64,000 nt of DNA from Polaribacter sp. Hel_I_88 (GCF_000687935.1 NZ_JHZZ01000001.1:2378001-2442000); one strand, 5' to 3'; shown: positions 8,599-17,305, counted from the first letter of the stretch. Notes: generated from the letters alone by a model not told the origin. Made by a program: numbers and translations.

Positions 8599-10458
8599 TT
8601 GAAAAAAATAATTTTACTTTTATTTATTTGTTGTAATTTTTATAACTTATTTTCTTTAGAAAATAAAAAAACCACAGAAGAAGTCTATTTATCAAAGACT
8701 TCTTCTGTTATTTCCATTTTAAATGATTCTTTATTTAAAATAAGTTATGATAAAGTTTTATCTATTTATAAAAAAGGACAATATGGTCAAGCTTTAGAAG
8801 GTGCTTTAATACTTTTAGATAATAGTAAAAAAAATAAAAATCTCTATTGGTCATACAAGCTAAGTTACCTAATTGGAGATATTTATAATAAAACTAATAA
8901 ATATGAAAAATCTTTAGAATATTTTAAAAAATCTTACCAAAAGTCTAAATTAAATACCTTCGATAATTTTGATAAGCAATTTAATAATGTTGATTATGCA
9001 AACTCAATTTTTAAATTAGGTTCTACTTATCATAAATTATTTGTATCTATTAATGTGTCTGATAAGCTTACTTATTTAGATAGCATTAAATTACACAATA
9101 AAAAGTATGCCTACTTGGATAGTGCAAAAGTGTACTATGAAAAAATAGAAAATTTATCTCTTTTAAATAGTGAAATAGAATCCTTAAAAACTATTACTTT
9201 TACTAATTTGTCAGCTATTTATGAGCAAGATTCTTCTTTTGTCAAAGCAGAAATTTATGTAAGAAAGGCTTTATCTATTCATAAAAAAAACAATAACAAT
9301 TTAAGCGCAGCCAATTCGTTAAATAATTTAGGGAATATTTTTTTATCACAAGGAGAATATCAAAAGTCAAAAGAGGTATATAATCAGGCTTTAGTCTTAA
9401 TTAAAAATGATGATAATCCTAGAGCAATTATAACCAAAGCAAGTTTGTACAGTAACTTAGCTTGGGCTATGAGAAATTTAAAAGAATATGAAGCGTACGA
9501 TTTCCAAGAAAAATCTTATGAAATAGAAGGTAATATAAGACAAAGAGAGGTTGATAAAGCTGTTGAGGAAATTACTGAAAAATATAATTTTGATGTAAAA
9601 AAACAAGTTCTTTTACAAGAGCAAGAAAATAAAAGATTAAAAGATCAGAGAGTTTTTTTAATTATCGGTATTATAGCCTTGATAATTATTTTATCATTAG
9701 CATATAAAATTAAGGTAAAAACTTTAAAACAAAACAATTTAGCTTTAGAATTAACACAAGTAGAATTACTCCAAAATCAAAAAATAGAAAAAATAAAATC
9801 GGAAGCTCAAATCCGTATTTTAAATGCAACTTTAGATGGTAAAGAGTCTGAAAGAAAGCAAATTGCAGAAACTTTACATGATAGTGTAAGTGCTCTATTA
9901 TCTTCTGCTACCCTTCACTTACAAGCTACAAGAAAACAGTTTAATGGCAGCACACCTGTAGAAATAGACAAAACGCAAGAAATTATATTAGAAGCGTCTC
10001 ATAAAATTAGAGATTTGTCTCATACATTAGTCTCCTCAGTATTGCTAAAATTTGGGCTTAATTTTGCCATTAAAGATATTGCAGAAAAATATTCTAATTC
10101 AGTTTTAAAGATAGAAACCAATATAAAAAAGGTAAGGAGATATGAGCAGGGTTTTGAAATTAAGGTTTACAACATTACTCAAGAATTTGCGAATAATATT
10201 TTAAAACATAGTAACGCAACAAATGCACTTATAGCATTAAAGGAAAAAAACGAAGCATTATATATTACTATTTCTGATGATGGTGTGGGTTTTGATAAAA
10301 ATTCAATAAATATTAAAGATGGTTTAGGAATCAACCAAATAGATGCCAGAATTCAAATGATGAAAGGCGAATTCAATATAGAATCTTCTTTAAATGAAGG
10401 TACAAAAATAACTGTAATTTTACCAATTGTAGAAAAAGAAGCATTTAGCCACGTGTAG
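8599..10458 (+). CDS. TPR-containing sensor histidine kinase (HisKA_3 type)
   Basis: A 619-residue kinase with a signal sequence (about 1-20), an extracytoplasmic helical repeat region with tetratricopeptide-like motifs (about 50-310, clearest near residue 240), a transmembrane helix (about 352-372), a coiled coil, then a HisKA_3 dimerisation domain with phospho-acceptor H427 in ETLHDSVSALLSS. The HATPase domain has N-box ITQEFANNILKHS and G-box DDGVGFD. The best start is TTG at 8599: it gives a proper signal sequence and no ATG fits. It should phosphorylate the NarL-type regulator encoded two genes upstream. Its last 14 bases overlap the convergent phosphoesterase gene. Confidence 0.93.
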   Translation: MKKIILLLFICCNFYNLFSLENKKTTEEVYLSKTSSVISILNDSLFKISYDKVLSIYKKGQYGQALEGALILLDNSKKNKNLYWSYKLSYLIGDIYNKTNKYEKSLEYFKKSYQKSKLNTFDNFDKQFNNVDYANSIFKLGSTYHKLFVSINVSDKLTYLDSIKLHNKKYAYLDSAKVYYEKIENLSLLNSEIESLKTITFTNLSAIYEQDSSFVKAEIYVRKALSIHKKNNNNLSAANSLNNLGNIFLSQGEYQKSKEVYNQALVLIKNDDNPRAIITKASLYSNLAWAMRNLKEYEAYDFQEKSYEIEGNIRQREVDKAVEEITEKYNFDVKKQVLLQEQENKRLKDQRVFLIIGIIALIIILSLAYKIKVKTLKQNNLALELTQVELLQNQKIEKIKSEAQIRILNATLDGKESERKQIAETLHDSVSALLSSATLHLQATRKQFNGSTPVEIDKTQEIILEASHKIRDLSHTLVSSVLLKFGLNFAIKDIAEKYSNSVLKIETNIKKVRRYEQGFEIKVYNITQEFANNILKHSNATNALIALKEKNEALYITISDDGVGFDKNSINIKDGLGINQIDARIQMMKGEFNIESSLNEGTKITVILPIVEKEAFSHV

Positions 10459-10942
10459 CTAATTCTATAATTTCTAGGTTTTTAATTTCTCCTTTTTGTA
10501 ATTCAAAACGTAACATGGTTCTAATTTTATGAAAACCATGATTGCCTGCTGCACCAGGATTTAAATGTAATAAATTCAGTTTTTTATCATATTGTACTTT
10601 TAAAATATGAGAATGTCCTGAAATAAAAATTTTGGGTGAGTTTATTTTAATTTCTTCTCTAATTCTTTGATTGTATTTATTTGGATATCCACCAATATGC
10701 GTGATCCAAACAGAAACGCCTTCCAAAGAAAATTTGTTATCTAAAGGAAATTCTGCTCTAGCGTCATTGTCATCAATATTGCCATAAACAGCACGCAAAG
10801 GTTTTAGACTTTTTAAAGTATCAGTAACCTTTAAGTTTCCAATATCTCCTGCATGCCAAACTTCATCAGCTTGTTTTACGAACTTTAAAATTTGGTCATC
10901 AATATAACTGTGCGTGTCAGATAATAGTAAAATTTTTGTCAT
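10445..10942 (-). CDS. YfcE/MJ0936-type metallophosphoesterase
   Basis: Read from the ATG at 10942 (MTKILLLSDTHSY), since homologues begin this way; a longer frame to 10984 only adds an unlikely leader. The 165 residues carry the calcineurin-like metal motifs DTH (residues 9-11), HAGDIGN, YGNIDD (GNxD), HIGG and SGHSH. Relatives are manganese-dependent phosphodiesterases with undefined natural substrates. The gene converges with the histidine kinase gene, overlapping it by 14 bases, and diverges from truA. Confidence 0.88.
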   Translation of the reverse strand: MTKILLLSDTHSYIDDQILKFVKQADEVWHAGDIGNLKVTDTLKSLKPLRAVYGNIDDNDARAEFPLDNKFSLEGVSVWITHIGGYPNKYNQRIREEIKINSPKIFISGHSHILKVQYDKKLNLLHLNPGAAGNHGFHKIRTMLRFELQKGEIKNLEIIELATRG

Positions 10943-10981
10943 TAAAAAACAGTAAGAAAAGTTTAACGCTTCAAAGAAGAT

Positions 10982-11018
10982 CAAAAGTAAGAAAACCTAA
11001 ATAAATTCCGTAATTTTG
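10982..11018. promoter_or_regulatory. Back-to-back -7 boxes for the phosphoesterase and truA
   Basis: On the minus strand TACTTTTG (10982-10989) would serve the phosphoesterase. On the plus strand TAATTTTG (11011-11018) would serve truA. Both match TAnnTTTG; neither has a clear TTG at -33. The truA box matters for start choice: a TTG start at 11016 would lie inside it. Confidence 0.45.
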
Positions 11019-11042
11019 AGGGCTTCAAAAAAATATAATTTC

Positions 11043-11768
11043 TTGAGATATTTTATAGAACTTTCTTATAATGGACAAAATTATCATGGTTGGCAAATTC
11101 AACCAGATGCAATGTCGGTGCAAGAAAAATTGAATAATGCAATTAGTACTATTTTTCAAGAAAAGATAGAGGTTGTTGGAGCAGGAAGAACAGATGCAGG
11201 TGTGCATGCAACCCAAATGTTTGCCCATTTTGATATTGAAAAGGAACTAAAAAGCGATGTTGTTTTTAAATTGAATTCAATTTTACCAAATGATATTGCT
11301 GTTTATAACGTTTTTTTGGTTGATGATGAAAAACATGTTCGATTTGATGCGACTTCCAGAAGTTATGAATATAAAATTTGGTTGGGTAGAAATCCGTTTT
11401 TGTTAGATTTTTCTTGGCAAATTCATTCCCAAAGACCTGATTTAAATTTGATGAATGAAGCTTCAAAATTATTGTTGGAATACACAGATTTTCAAACTTT
11501 TTCGAAAGTTAAAACAGAGGTGTATACTTTTAATTGTGATGTTACTGAAGCGTATTGGGTGCAAAAAGAAAACGAATTAACATTCCATATTTCTGCGAAT
11601 CGTTTTTTAAGAAATATGGTGAGAGCTATTGTTGGCACTTTGCTTGATGTTGGTTTGGGTAAAATATCGGTAGAAGAGTTTAGAGCAATTATAGAGAGTA
11701 AAAACAGAGGTAATGCAGGTTTATCAGTACCTGCAAAAGGATTATTTTTAACGAACATAAAATATTAA
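11043..11768 (+). CDS. truA: tRNA pseudouridine synthase A
   Basis: TruA isomerises uridines 38-40 in the tRNA anticodon arm. The family signature GAGRTDAGVHA with the catalytic Asp is present, as are the N-terminal YFIELSYNGQNYHGWQIQP stretch and RFLRNMVRAIVGTLLDVG near the end. The frame is open from TTG at 11016, but that codon sits inside the TAATTTTG promoter box. TTG at 11043 (giving MRYFIELSYNG) places the start where homologues begin, so I prefer it. The stop codon is 3 bases before the ABC transporter start, implying an operon. Confidence 0.93.
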   Translation: MRYFIELSYNGQNYHGWQIQPDAMSVQEKLNNAISTIFQEKIEVVGAGRTDAGVHATQMFAHFDIEKELKSDVVFKLNSILPNDIAVYNVFLVDDEKHVRFDATSRSYEYKIWLGRNPFLLDFSWQIHSQRPDLNLMNEASKLLLEYTDFQTFSKVKTEVYTFNCDVTEAYWVQKENELTFHISANRFLRNMVRAIVGTLLDVGLGKISVEEFRAIIESKNRGNAGLSVPAKGLFLTNIKY

Positions 11769-11771
11769 ATT

Positions 11772-13538
11772 TTGGCAACAAATACAGGAAATGCATTTGA
11801 TATGAAAATATTTAAAAGACTAATGTCTTTTGCAAAACGCTATCGTTTATATTTTTTTATAGCATCTTCATCTACCATACTTTTAGCGTTATTTTCGGTT
11901 TTATCACCTTATATTTTAATCAATACTGTTGATGATTACATTTTAACGAAAGACAAAGTTGGGCTTTTAAATTACTCTTTATTAATGCTGGGTATTTTAT
12001 TGGTGGAAGTTTTGTTGCAATTCACATTTATTTATTTTGCAAATTGGGTTGGGCAACATATTATTAGAGATATTAGAGCAAAAATATTCAGACATATTTT
12101 ACAGTTTAAAATGTCTTATTTTGATAAAAACTCTGTCGGAAAATTAGTTACAAGAGTGGTTTCTGATATTGAAACTATTGCAGCTTTTTTTAGTAATGGT
12201 GTTTTTACAATTTTAAGTGATATTCTTAAAATGCTTGCTGTAACAGTGATTATGTTGATTCTAAATTGGAAATTGGCCTTAATTACATTGTCTATTTTAC
12301 CAATCCTAATTTATGCTACAAAATTGTTTCAAGTAGCCATTAAAGCTACTTTTCAAGAGGTAAGAAATCAGGTTTCTAACTTAAATAGTTTTGTACAAGA
12401 AAGAGTTACAGGAATGAAAATTGTGCAACTTTTTAATCGTGAAAAAATAGAATATCAGAATTTTAAAGAAATAAATCACAAACACAAAAAAGCGAATATA
12501 AAAACCATTTGGTATTTCTCTATTTTCTTTCCAATTGCAGAAATTTTGTCATCAATAGGTATAGGACTTATTGTTTGGTTTGGAGGTGGACAAGTAATTC
12601 AAGATTCAGGAATTACCATTGGTATGATTATGGGTTTTATTCAATTTGCACAAATGTTGTTTAGACCTTTGAGACAAATTGCCGATAAATTTAATCAATT
12701 ACAAATGGGTATTGTTGCTGGAGAACGTGTTTTTAAAGTGATAGATACTGATAGTAGCATCGCAAAAAACGGTACAATTAAAGCAGATAACTTACAAGGT
12801 AACATCAATTTTAAAGATGTAAGATTTAGTTATGTAAAAGATGAGGAAGTTTTAAAAGGCATTTCTTTAGAAGTAACATCTGGACAAACTATTGCTATTG
12901 TTGGTGCAACAGGAGCAGGGAAATCTACTATTATCAATTTGATAAATCGTTTTTACGAAATTGATTCTGGAACCATTGCTATTGATGGGATTCCTGTAGA
13001 TGAATATACCTTAGAAAGTTTGCGAAATCAAGTTGCTATTGTACTGCAAGATGTGTTTTTGTTTTCAGATTCAATTTTGCATAACATCACTTTAAAAAAT
13101 AAAGATATTTCTTTAGCTGATGTAGAAAAAGCCGCAAAACAAATTGGAATTCATGATTTTATTATGACACTTCCTGGAGGATATCATTATAACGTAAAAG
13201 AAAGAGGAGCAATGTTATCTTCTGGGCAAAGACAATTAATTGCTTTTTTACGAGCATATGTAAGCAAACCAAGCATTTTAATTTTAGATGAAGCCACTTC
13301 TTCTGTAGATGCAAATGCAGAGCAAATGATTCAATATGCAACAGAAACAATTACAAAAGATAGAACATCGATTGTAATTGCCCACAGATTGGCAACCATT
13401 AAAAAGGCGGATAAAATTATTGTGATGGACAAAGGTTTAATTGTTGAAGAAGGTTCTCATTTAGAATTGTTAGAAAAAGAGAATGGTTACTATAAGAACT
13501 TATATGACAAGCAGTTTAGTTTGGATGTAGCTTCTTAA
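11772..13538 (+). CDS. MsbA/MdlB-like ABC exporter (fused membrane and ATPase domains)
   Basis: A 588-residue half-transporter. A six-helix exporter membrane domain (about 15-320) is followed by an ATPase domain with Walker A GATGAGKST (about 378-386), Q-loop VLQDVFLF, signature LSSGQRQ (about 482), Walker B ILILDEATSS (about 503) and the H-loop IAHRL. It should work as a homo- or heterodimer exporting lipids, drugs or peptides; the substrate cannot be told. The start is TTG at 11772, giving MATNTGNAFDMKIFKRL, a common N-terminus in this family group. It is co-transcribed with truA, a 3-base gap. Confidence 0.92.
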   Translation: MATNTGNAFDMKIFKRLMSFAKRYRLYFFIASSSTILLALFSVLSPYILINTVDDYILTKDKVGLLNYSLLMLGILLVEVLLQFTFIYFANWVGQHIIRDIRAKIFRHILQFKMSYFDKNSVGKLVTRVVSDIETIAAFFSNGVFTILSDILKMLAVTVIMLILNWKLALITLSILPILIYATKLFQVAIKATFQEVRNQVSNLNSFVQERVTGMKIVQLFNREKIEYQNFKEINHKHKKANIKTIWYFSIFFPIAEILSSIGIGLIVWFGGGQVIQDSGITIGMIMGFIQFAQMLFRPLRQIADKFNQLQMGIVAGERVFKVIDTDSSIAKNGTIKADNLQGNINFKDVRFSYVKDEEVLKGISLEVTSGQTIAIVGATGAGKSTIINLINRFYEIDSGTIAIDGIPVDEYTLESLRNQVAIVLQDVFLFSDSILHNITLKNKDISLADVEKAAKQIGIHDFIMTLPGGYHYNVKERGAMLSSGQRQLIAFLRAYVSKPSILILDEATSSVDANAEQMIQYATETITKDRTSIVIAHRLATIKKADKIIVMDKGLIVEEGSHLELLEKENGYYKNLYDKQFSLDVAS

Positions 13539-13686
13539 ATTTTCTTTTTATTTTTGAAAGTGATCTCTTTTATTTGCGTTAAAAAACATTTTTATTGAGC
13601 TAAACAGTTTATAACTACACTATTATTTTTGTAATGAATTTATGAATAGAAATATTTATTTTTTAATTAACTAAAAAACAACAATT

Positions 13687-14160
13687 ATGAAAAAAATAGT
13701 TTTAACAATTATGGTAGCTGCATCTATGATTTTTACAGGATGTAAAGAAAGCACAAAAAAGGATATTGATAAAGAAACCACAGAGATTGGTAACGATATT
13801 GAAGAGGGTTTAGATGATGCAAAAGAAGGTTTAAATGATTTAGGGAATGATATTGAAGAAGGCTATAGTGATGCAAAAAATAGTGTAGCTTCTGCTTTTG
13901 ATGATATTAGGATACCAGAATTTGATGACGAAAAAGCTGAAGCGCATTTAAAAAATTATGCAGCATATGTAAAAATGCAAATGGATAAAGGCGCAGAAAA
14001 TATTAAAAATTCTGAATTTACTCAAAAAACAAAAGAATTTGCTAAAGAAAGTGAAATCTATATGGAAAATTTAGGTGCAGAAGCAAAGGTTGCTTTTAAA
14101 GAAACCATGGCAAAGATTGATGCAAAAGCTCAAGAAATTGAAAATGATTTAGAAGATTAA
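13687..14160 (+). CDS. Small acidic helical lipoprotein, function unknown
   Basis: A 157-residue protein with a lipoprotein signal (MKKIVLTIMVAASMIFTGC, lipidated Cys19) and an acidic, coiled, Ala/Glu/Lys-rich mature part. The segment GNDIEEG occurs twice, 18 residues apart, each followed by a DAK motif, which points to an internal duplication and amphipathic helices. I know no function; stress-related or envelope-spacing roles are guesses. A possible -7 box TATTTTTG lies at 13624-13631. The gene ends at a terminator shared with the convergent cdaA gene. Confidence 0.75.
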   Translation: MKKIVLTIMVAASMIFTGCKESTKKDIDKETTEIGNDIEEGLDDAKEGLNDLGNDIEEGYSDAKNSVASAFDDIRIPEFDDEKAEAHLKNYAAYVKMQMDKGAENIKNSEFTQKTKEFAKESEIYMENLGAEAKVAFKETMAKIDAKAQEIENDLED

Positions 14161-14179
14161 TCTTTTCGTATACAATTTA

Positions 14180-14208
14180 AAAACGCTCATTTCTGAGCGT
14201 TTTTTTTT
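14180..14208. terminator. Bidirectional terminator between the lipoprotein gene and cdaA
   Basis: Stem AAAACGCTCA / TGAGCGTTTT with a 4-base loop and flanking A and T runs, so it can act on both strands. It lies between convergent stops 20 and 4 bases away. Confidence 0.88.
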
Positions 14209-14211
14209 GTT

Positions 14212-14988
14212 TTAAATAGTATCCTTTTTAAGTTTTTCTGTCAATTCTTCTAAAGTTGTATAGAGTACAAATTCACCATCTTTGATATATGAAATTTCGC
14301 CAGTTTCTTCTGAAACTAGCAAACATACAGCATCTGTTTTTTCGCTAACGCCAATTGCAGCTCTGTGTCTTAAGCCAAATCTTGCAGGTATTTTTGCGCT
14401 ATCAGAAATAGGCAAAACAACTCTTGTAGCAACCACATTATTATCTCTAATAATAGTAGCTCCATCATGTAAAGGGCTGTTTTTAAAGAAAATACTTTCT
14501 AAAATAACTTCATTTACAAGCGCTTTCATTGGGTCTCCAGTATTAATTAAAAAATCTAAAGAATTGGTGCGTTCTATAACAATTAAAGCACCAGTTTTAG
14601 TTTTAGACATGATACTGCAAGCATTAATTATTTTTTCAGCTTCAATTTCAGAGCCTATTTCTCTTTTTAGAAACCTTAGTTGTTTAAAAAAACTTCTTTT
14701 ATTGGCAAAATTAGTAGTACCAATCATCAATAAAAATTTACGAATTTCTTGCTGAAAAACAATAATTAATGCAATAACTCCACCAGAAAGTAAATAGCCT
14801 AAAATGCCACTTAACATTTCCATTTTTAAGGCTTGCGTAATTTTCCAAATTAAAAAAATAAGCGCAATTCCAATAAAAATGTTAATAGCAACTGTACCTT
14901 TTAAAAGTTTGTAAATGTAATAAAGTAGTATTGCAACTAGCAAAATGTCTAGCACATCTAAAAAAGAAAAAGGTACAAAATCTAACAT
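14212..14988 (-). CDS. cdaA: Diadenylate cyclase CdaA (DacA)
   Basis: A 258-residue membrane-bound enzyme that joins two ATP molecules into cyclic di-AMP. There are three N-terminal helices (about 12-28, 33-50 and 58-78), then the DAC catalytic domain with the two diagnostic motifs: DGA (175-177, in LHDGATII) and RHR (207-209, in GLRHRAAIG). The length and layout are those of CdaA. In many Bacteroidota it sits next to folP, but here folP is 38 kb away. The start ATG at 14988 lies 52 bases downstream of exbD on the same strand. Confidence 0.95.
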   Translation of the reverse strand: MLDFVPFSFLDVLDILLVAILLYYIYKLLKGTVAINIFIGIALIFLIWKITQALKMEMLSGILGYLLSGGVIALIIVFQQEIRKFLLMIGTTNFANKRSFFKQLRFLKREIGSEIEAEKIINACSIMSKTKTGALIVIERTNSLDFLINTGDPMKALVNEVILESIFFKNSPLHDGATIIRDNNVVATRVVLPISDSAKIPARFGLRHRAAIGVSEKTDAVCLLVSEETGEISYIKDGEFVLYTTLEELTEKLKKDTI

Positions 14989-15040
14989 GTAAATTAACTG
15001 GTTTTAGGTAAAAGTACTCATAAAATTTGTAAGTGCAATA

Positions 15041-15646
15041 TCAGTTATTTATTTCTACATCAGAAATTAAAACAGGATATTTATCTTTAATCACTTTAAT
15101 TTTATTTCCAATAGATTCATTTGAATAGTTCGATTTTTTATAAGCATCTATCAGGCTTTCATAATTGGTATTATACAGTTTTATGGCTAATTTATTTCTT
15201 AAAAAAGCATAACTTGAATTCAATTTATCTAAAGTAGCAATATAGGTTTCGTATTTAGTATTTCTGTCTGTTTCTATGGAGATGATAGCTTTTGAAGGGT
15301 GGTCTGAAGAAGTTTCTAGCCTTTCTCCTTCACACCAATTACAAGGTTGTTGGTTGTTATCAAAACCAGCGCCATTATCAATAAATTGAATGGCTATTTG
15401 TTTTAACTCTTTCAATTCAATAATTTTTCCATCCACAAATAATTCATTATTAAAGTTGATGTTCACTTCTAAAACATTTTTTTCTTTAATATTAAATGGA
15501 ATATCGTGAATTGGTTTTTCAGGAATTTTTTTGCTAATTCCAGCATCTACATTCATTGTTGTAGTTACTAAAAAGAAGATCAATAATAAAAAGGCAATGT
15601 CAGCCATTGAGCCAGCATTAATTTCAGGTGATTTTTTTCTACTCAT
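15041..15646 (-). CDS. ExbD/TolR-type energy-transducing protein
   Basis: A 201-residue protein with a short cytoplasmic start, one transmembrane helix (about 15-31) carrying the conserved membrane Asp (D16, in SMADIAFLLLIFFLVTTTM) and a periplasmic domain. ExbD works with ExbB to couple the proton gradient to TonB-dependent import. The periplasmic domain is longer than in E. coli ExbD and has an insert with a CNWC motif near residues 103-106. No exbB or tonB gene is adjacent. The gene is followed by cdaA on the same strand. Confidence 0.87.
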   Translation of the reverse strand: MSRKKSPEINAGSMADIAFLLLIFFLVTTTMNVDAGISKKIPEKPIHDIPFNIKEKNVLEVNINFNNELFVDGKIIELKELKQIAIQFIDNGAGFDNNQQPCNWCEGERLETSSDHPSKAIISIETDRNTKYETYIATLDKLNSSYAFLRNKLAIKLYNTNYESLIDAYKKSNYSNESIGNKIKVIKDKYPVLISDVEINN

Positions 15647-15808
15647 AATTTCTAAAATTTAAAGTGATTAAAATTGGTTTTTCCTTCTTGAAGTTTTTCA
15701 AAAAGCTTTTAAAGTTTGAGTAGGTTGAGTTTTTGGCGTTAACATTTATTTAACAAAAAAGATGCCAAAAATAGGAGATGGGTGAAATAAACTATTTTAT
15801 TAAGTAGT

Positions 15809-16390
15809 TTAGTTTAATAAAGACATGGCTAAAGCAATAGAATCTTTCATTTCTTTTTCTTGAGGATTTACTTTAGAAACAACTTTGATGCCTGCATATA
15901 ACATAAAAAGTAAAGATGCTAATGCTTTTAAATTTTGATTATTTTGTAATTGCCCTTTTTCTCTCCCTTTTTTAAGGTAATTGTAAAAAATGTTTTCAAC
16001 ATCATTTTTGTTTTTTGCTATAATATTTTTTAAACTTTCATCATTAGGAATAAGTTCTGTAGTAGTATTTACAACAAAGCAACCTTTATGGTTTGTATCA
16101 TTTAGGGTTTCATTAATGGCATTTTCAAAAAGTTCTAAAAACCCGTTTTTTACATTTGTACGATTTTTAAAAAAATCATTTAAACCTTCAATATTTGTTT
16201 TTCTATAAAGTTCAAAAGACTTTTTGAAAAGTTTTTCTTTATCTCCAAAAGTATCATAAATACTTGCTCTGTTAATTCCTAAGTTACTTACTAAATCATT
16301 GATAGATGTAGCTGCATAACCTTGTTGCCAGAACAAGTTCATAGCTTTTTCTAAAACTAATTTTTCATCAAATAATTTAACTCTTGGCAT
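15809..16390 (-). CDS. TetR-family repressor
   Basis: A 193-residue regulator with the N-terminal TetR helix-turn-helix (about 25-48, TSINDLVSNLGINRASIYDTF) and an all-helical ligand-binding part; a Cys lies in the NHKGCFVV segment. It sits 77 bases downstream of an SDR dehydrogenase gene on the same strand. The promoters of both genes carry the same operator-like palindromes around an identical TACATTTG -7 box, so self-repression and repression of the SDR gene are likely. The inducer is unknown, but is probably a substrate of the SDR enzyme or a related toxic small molecule. Confidence 0.92.
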   Translation of the reverse strand: MPRVKLFDEKLVLEKAMNLFWQQGYAATSINDLVSNLGINRASIYDTFGDKEKLFKKSFELYRKTNIEGLNDFFKNRTNVKNGFLELFENAINETLNDTNHKGCFVVNTTTELIPNDESLKNIIAKNKNDVENIFYNYLKKGREKGQLQNNQNLKALASLLFMLYAGIKVVSKVNPQEKEMKDSIALAMSLLN

Positions 16391-16398
16391 AAAAAAAA

Positions 16399-16453
16399 TG
16401 TGGAAGCGATTAGTGCTTCCACAAATGTACTATTTTGGAACTTTCATTCCAAA
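16399..16453 (-). promoter_or_regulatory. tetR promoter with two operator palindromes
   Basis: On the minus strand TTG (16450-16452), 20-base spacer, TACATTTG (16422-16429). Palindrome TTTGGAACTTTCATTCCAAA (16434-16453, plus strand) fills the spacer and overlaps the -33 box. A second, TGTGGAAGC-N7-GCTTCCACA (16399-16423), covers the start point. Repressor binding to either would block polymerase. Confidence 0.75.
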
Positions 16454-16467
16454 TATCAATAAAAATT

Positions 16468-17223
16468 TTAGCCCAAAAGCGGATTTATATTAATTCCTCC
16501 ATCAATATTATATTCACTACCTGTAATAAATGAAGCATCATCAGAAGCTAAAAAAGCAACAAGTTTTGCAACATCCTCTGGTTGGCCAAATCTTTTTAAA
16601 GGAATACGATTTTGCATTGCTTCTGCAAACCCATTTAGTTGTTCCTCTTCCATTCCTGTTTTTCCGAAAATTGGTGTAGAAATTGGTCCAGGATTTACAG
16701 CGTTAATTCTAATTTTTCTTGGTGCCAGTTCTGTTGCAGCTGTTCTTGTGTAAGAATTTAAAGCTGCTTTTGATGCAGCATAAATGGCTGTATTTGGCAT
16801 TCCTGTATAGGCATTTACAGATGATAAGTTTATAATTGACGCTCCATTATTTAAAATAGGAAGAAATTTTTCAGTTGTAAAAACAGCTCCTTTAAAATTT
16901 ATATTCATTTGATGATCAAACATTTCTTCACTTATTTGACCAATTGGAGCAGGTTGAAAAATACCAGCGTTCACAAAAAGAATATCAATATTTCCGAAAT
17001 CTTTTTTAACTTGTTCAGCCAGATTTTCTATAGCCGAAATATTTTTAACATCAGCAACAATTCCTGTAACAGACAATTCTTGGGCAGCTTTTTCAACTCT
17101 CTCTTTATTTCTACCTGTAATAATTACGGTTGCTCCTTTACTTTTTAATTCTTTGGCAGTTGCAAAACCAATACCACTATTACCTCCTGTAACAACAGCT
17201 ATTTTTTGATGTAATGTATTCAT
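16468..17223 (-). CDS. SDR-family NAD(P)-dependent dehydrogenase
   Basis: A 251-residue classical short-chain dehydrogenase. It has the cofactor motif TGGNSGIG (12-19), NAG (85-87), catalytic Ser at 134/135, and YxxxK with Y148 and K152. The C-terminal segment GSEYNIDGGININPLLG is typical of quinone- or aldehyde-active members controlled by TetR repressors. The substrate cannot be told from sequence. It is encoded just upstream of the TetR gene and carries two operator-like sites in its own promoter, so its expression is probably inducible. Confidence 0.92.
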   Translation of the reverse strand: MNTLHQKIAVVTGGNSGIGFATAKELKSKGATVIITGRNKERVEKAAQELSVTGIVADVKNISAIENLAEQVKKDFGNIDILFVNAGIFQPAPIGQISEEMFDHQMNINFKGAVFTTEKFLPILNNGASIINLSSVNAYTGMPNTAIYAASKAALNSYTRTAATELAPRKIRINAVNPGPISTPIFGKTGMEEEQLNGFAEAMQNRIPLKRFGQPEDVAKLVAFLASDDASFITGSEYNIDGGININPLLG

Positions 17224-17254
17224 TATTTTAAAAATTTAATTAGTTATTTATTAT

Positions 17255-17305
17255 GGAATGATTGTTCCAAATACAAATGTACGTATAACAGAACGATTGT
17301 TCCAA
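17255..17305 (-). promoter_or_regulatory. SDR gene promoter with two operator copies
   Basis: On the minus strand TTG (17303-17305), 21-base spacer, TACATTTG (17274-17281). GGAATGATTGTTCC lies at 17255-17268 just past the -7 box, and AGAACGATTGTTCC at 17290-17303 inside the spacer. The layout copies that of the tetR promoter: one site between the promoter boxes, one over the start point. Confidence 0.75.

Noticed and set aside
14282..14755. 157-codon open frame opposite cdaA
   Set aside because: It lies entirely within cdaA, whose DGA and RHR motifs are intact.
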